From: an uncultured Candidatus Peregrinibacteria bacterium
GTDB lineage: Bacteria; Patescibacteriota; JACMRA01
Assembly: GCA_937127165.1 (NCBI GenBank)
Contig: CAKZLR010000042.1
Location: forward strand, 1 to 8,030
Reading direction: 5' to 3'
Length of the DNA: 8,030 nucleotides
In this document: positions 6,207 through 8,030 of the stretch, one piece after another
Position numbering within the stretch: the stretch's first letter is position 1
How the letters are laid out: every line of letters starts with the position of its first letter
The notes under the pieces: generated by a model
The model's database searches: none
Seen by the model: only the letters and a program-made list of their open reading frames with translations
Told to the model about the DNA's origin: nothing
Translations under genes and position numbers: made by a program

Positions 6207-7916
6207 TTATTCGAATTCAAATAACTCTTCTGTGTGGCTATCCCAGTCCGCATCAGCTTTTTTAGGTAAAGGCAAAGGTCCTTTAATCACTTCAACCGGT
6301 TCAACTAAACCCTCTGGGAGTTGGTTGTAGATTTTATAAAAATATTTAGAATTTTGGTTGTCAGTAGTTGTTGCACTTAAAATAGAATTTGGGTGTGTCG
6401 TTAAATCGTTCATTTTTGATGAAATTACTAAATTATTTGGGTTTTGTTCTAGATTAGTTGTTGATAGTGGTACTTCACTCTTCCTTAATTCTAAAACAAT
6501 GATGGGCCTGAAACCAAAATTAGCTTCAAACTGATCACTTATCCAATCTTGGATCTCTTTCAGTTTCAGCTGTCCTTGAAATACTTCTTTAGAACTTATC
6601 AAAACCAGCTGTTGACCATGAATTTCGGCTTTTAAATCTGTAGCAACCATTTTTAGACTAGGTTTAGCTCCGGAAAGATAAGGAAGTTTTTGGATAAATT
6701 GAGTTAAACTTTGCGGGTTTAGGTTAGTGGTTTTTATAGTTTTTTCAAATTGAGTTGATTGACTATTCTCCGGTGTTTCTTCCAAAGTAGTTTGGCTTGA
6801 TTCTGATTGGTTATTAGTCAACTGATTCTGTTTCCCAGTAGTTTTGTCTTGTAGAAGATTCACCGAGTTTTCAGAATTTATGCTAGTAGTCTTTTTAGAG
6901 ATTATTTTAGAAACTTTGGAGGTCTCAGAACTTTCTTTTTCTGGTAATTCTAAATCTAAAGGTTTATTAGTTTGTGATTGCATTTTAACTTTTACTAAAC
7001 TCAAAACTGACATTGGACTAGTGAGAGGTAATTGCAAACTGATTACTTCTGCTACAGGCAAAATTAACTTGTCAAATTCTTCGTTTCCGGCAAAACTTTG
7101 ATCTAACAAAAATTCCAATAGTTGTAACAAATACTCCTGAGCATCAATTCCTCTATCTTCAATTTGCTCCAAAAGCTGTACCTCTAAAAGATCGCGATAC
7201 AGTAAATTTTGGGCTGTTTTTTGCAAAAGCTCAGCTGGCAAGAGTCCCAACAATTCGGAAGTATTGTTAGCATTGTAACTTTCTAGACCATAACTAGCAA
7301 TCATCTCCAACAGGTTTATAGCATCTCTTTGACTGCCACCACTTCTTTTAGCGATAATTTTAAGAGCTTCCTCGTCTATGTTTATTTCTTCGTTAGAAGC
7401 AATATAAGCTAGTCTAGCTATAATATCCTTTTCGGAATGGTTGGTTAGTTGTAACCTTGTCAGGCGAGATAAGACTGTGGGTAAAAGCTTTTCTTCATTT
7501 GTAGTTGCTAATAAGAAAATTAGGTAATGTGGAGGTTCTTCAAGAATTTTCAGTAGAGCATTCATAGCACTCTTAGAGAGCATATGAACTTCGTCGATAA
7601 TAAATATCTTGTATTTACCAGCAATTGGTTGGGTCTTGGCTGATTCTATGAGCAACCTTATATCATCAATTCCTGTGTGAGAGGCAGCATCCATTTCTAT
7701 TATATCTAGAGCACTTTCGGGGTTTTGAGCAATATTATTCAGTTGATGTGCAAAAATTCTAGCTAAAGTGGTTTTACCTACTCCTTTTGGACCAGAAAAA
7801 AGATAGGCATGCCTAATACGATTGTGTATTAGAGCATTTTGTAAAACCGATTTAACCAGATTCTGTCCAACTACCTCATCAAAATTTTTCGGTCTATATT
7901 TATTATACCAAGCCAT
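6207..7916 (-). CDS. dnaX: DNA polymerase III clamp-loader subunit (tau/gamma), zinc-module-less
   Basis: This 569-residue AAA+ motor subunit loads the sliding clamp at the replication fork. The N-terminus WYNKYRPKNFDEVVGQ is typical. Walker A is GPKGVGKT (42-49), Walker B is IIDE (106-109), sensor 1 is ATT (137-139), the arginine-finger position is SRL (Arg151; usually SRC), and sensor 2 is GGSQRD (Arg197). The four-cysteine zinc module normally between Walker A and DAAS is missing: residues 56-70 are a short Cys-free link, and the whole protein has no cysteine. The lid and collar domains run to about 312. A low-complexity Ser/Thr/Asn/Gln/Lys/Glu linker follows (about 313-397), then a DnaX C-terminal alpha/beta domain (about 398-480), a second loose linker, and an acidic tail (DSHTEELFEFE). 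The usual dnaX-ybaB-recR order is absent; parA follows. I found no correctly phased slippery site for a shorter gamma form. There is no Shine-Dalgarno. Confidence 0.96.
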   Translation of the reverse strand: MAWYNKYRPKNFDEVVGQNLVKSVLQNALIHNRIRHAYLFSGPKGVGKTTLARIFAHQLNNIAQNPESALDIIEMDAASHTGIDDIRLLIESAKTQPIAGKYKIFIIDEVHMLSKSAMNALLKILEEPPHYLIFLLATTNEEKLLPTVLSRLTRLQLTNHSEKDIIARLAYIASNEEINIDEEALKIIAKRSGGSQRDAINLLEMIASYGLESYNANNTSELLGLLPAELLQKTAQNLLYRDLLEVQLLEQIEDRGIDAQEYLLQLLEFLLDQSFAGNEEFDKLILPVAEVISLQLPLTSPMSVLSLVKVKMQSQTNKPLDLELPEKESSETSKVSKIISKKTTSINSENSVNLLQDKTTGKQNQLTNNQSESSQTTLEETPENSQSTQFEKTIKTTNLNPQSLTQFIQKLPYLSGAKPSLKMVATDLKAEIHGQQLVLISSKEVFQGQLKLKEIQDWISDQFEANFGFRPIIVLELRKSEVPLSTTNLEQNPNNLVISSKMNDLTTHPNSILSATTTDNQNSKYFYKIYNQLPEGLVEPVEVIKGPLPLPKKADADWDSHTEELFEFE

Positions 7917-7947
7917 TAAGACTGTTCATTTAAAACAAACTGCCAAA

Positions 7948-8030
7948 CTACGGATTTCTAGCATTATCAATAAACACCGACATCTCACCTCGAGTTACAT
8001 GATTGTTTGGTTTATAATAACGTTCACCAT
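7948..8030 (-). CDS. C-terminal end of an S-layer-homology (SLH)-like domain protein (5' part outside window)
   Basis: A minus-strand frame enters at the window edge and ends with TAG at 7950-7948, giving 26 visible residues. They include KPNNHVTRGEMSVFIDNA, which fits the second half of an SLH repeat (aromatic-x-Pro-x-x-x-Val-Thr-Arg-x-Glu-Met-x-x-Phe-Ile). SLH repeats, often in threes at a protein end, anchor exported proteins to the cell wall or its secondary polymers. The stop follows five residues after the repeat, so this would be a C-terminal anchor. The gene ends 31 nt before dnaX on the same strand. The size and nature of the rest of the protein cannot be seen; with only 26 residues the family call is moderate. 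Confidence 0.6.
   Translation of the reverse strand, partial: GERYYKPNNHVTRGEMSVFIDNARNP

Noticed and set aside
6256..6264. A6G run in dnaX, a possible programmed -1 frameshift site like the one producing gamma in E. coli
   Set aside because: In the coding phase it reads CCT AAA AAA GCT, not A AAA AAG, and it lies about 18 codons from the end, so it could not yield a gamma-length product.
6844..7101. 85-codon plus-strand ORF inside dnaX
   Set aside because: Antisense to the DnaX low-complexity linker and lid region; open by composition only.
7892..7929. Eight-codon upstream ORF overlapping the dnaX start (minus-strand ATG at 7929, out of frame with dnaX)
   Set aside because: Very short frame expected by chance in AT-rich DNA; no Shine-Dalgarno or other support.
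1..8030. UGA reassignment, since none of the ten visible stop codons is TGA
   Set aside because: Ten stops in AT-rich DNA are too few to be informative, Trp is TGG, and all long frames are intact under the standard code with normal C-termini.

Overview
The window is low-GC, gene-dense bacterial DNA carrying two convergent gene clusters. The plus strand (1 to about 5215) holds the distal part of a V/A-type ATPase operon: the end of rotor subunit D, a small coiled-coil protein, membrane subunit I (a-type), a four-helix proteolipid K (c-type), a peripheral-stalk E-like protein, and a 269-aa protein whose last ~100 residues look like rotor subunit F. A SerB-like phosphoserine phosphatase gene follows after a 49-nt gap with a possible weak terminator. 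Catalytic subunits A and B are not in the window and presumably lie upstream of D.

The minus strand (8030 down to 5382) holds the end of a protein with a C-terminal S-layer-homology-like motif, then dnaX (clamp-loader tau/gamma), then a Soj/ParA ATPase. They lie head to tail with gaps of 31 and 54 nt and may be one transcript. The two clusters converge on a 166-nt gap (5216-5381) that contains one possible 39-codon ORF and no convincing terminator.

The proteolipid has Leu-Pro-x-Thr-Gln-x-x-Tyr in the first hairpin, and Gln109 and Glu138 in the second. This is the set that binds Na+ in Enterococcus hirae NtpK, so the enzyme may be sodium-coupled. The stalk part of the operon is unconventional: no standard-sized subunit C, F or G is recognisable, and the genes in their place are divergent or fused.

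The organism is a bacterium (bacterial DnaX and Soj-type ParA). The V-type ATPase, a DnaX with no zinc module and no cysteine, compact gene spacing, low GC and nearly absent Shine-Dalgarno sequences would fit a Patescibacteria/CPR-like lineage, but the window alone cannot prove this. The genetic code appears standard: long ORFs are intact, Trp is TGG, and visible stops are TAA or TAG.

I see no CRISPR array, insertion sequence, tRNA, rRNA or defence system. The main novelty candidate is the rearranged, partly fused V-type ATPase stalk.
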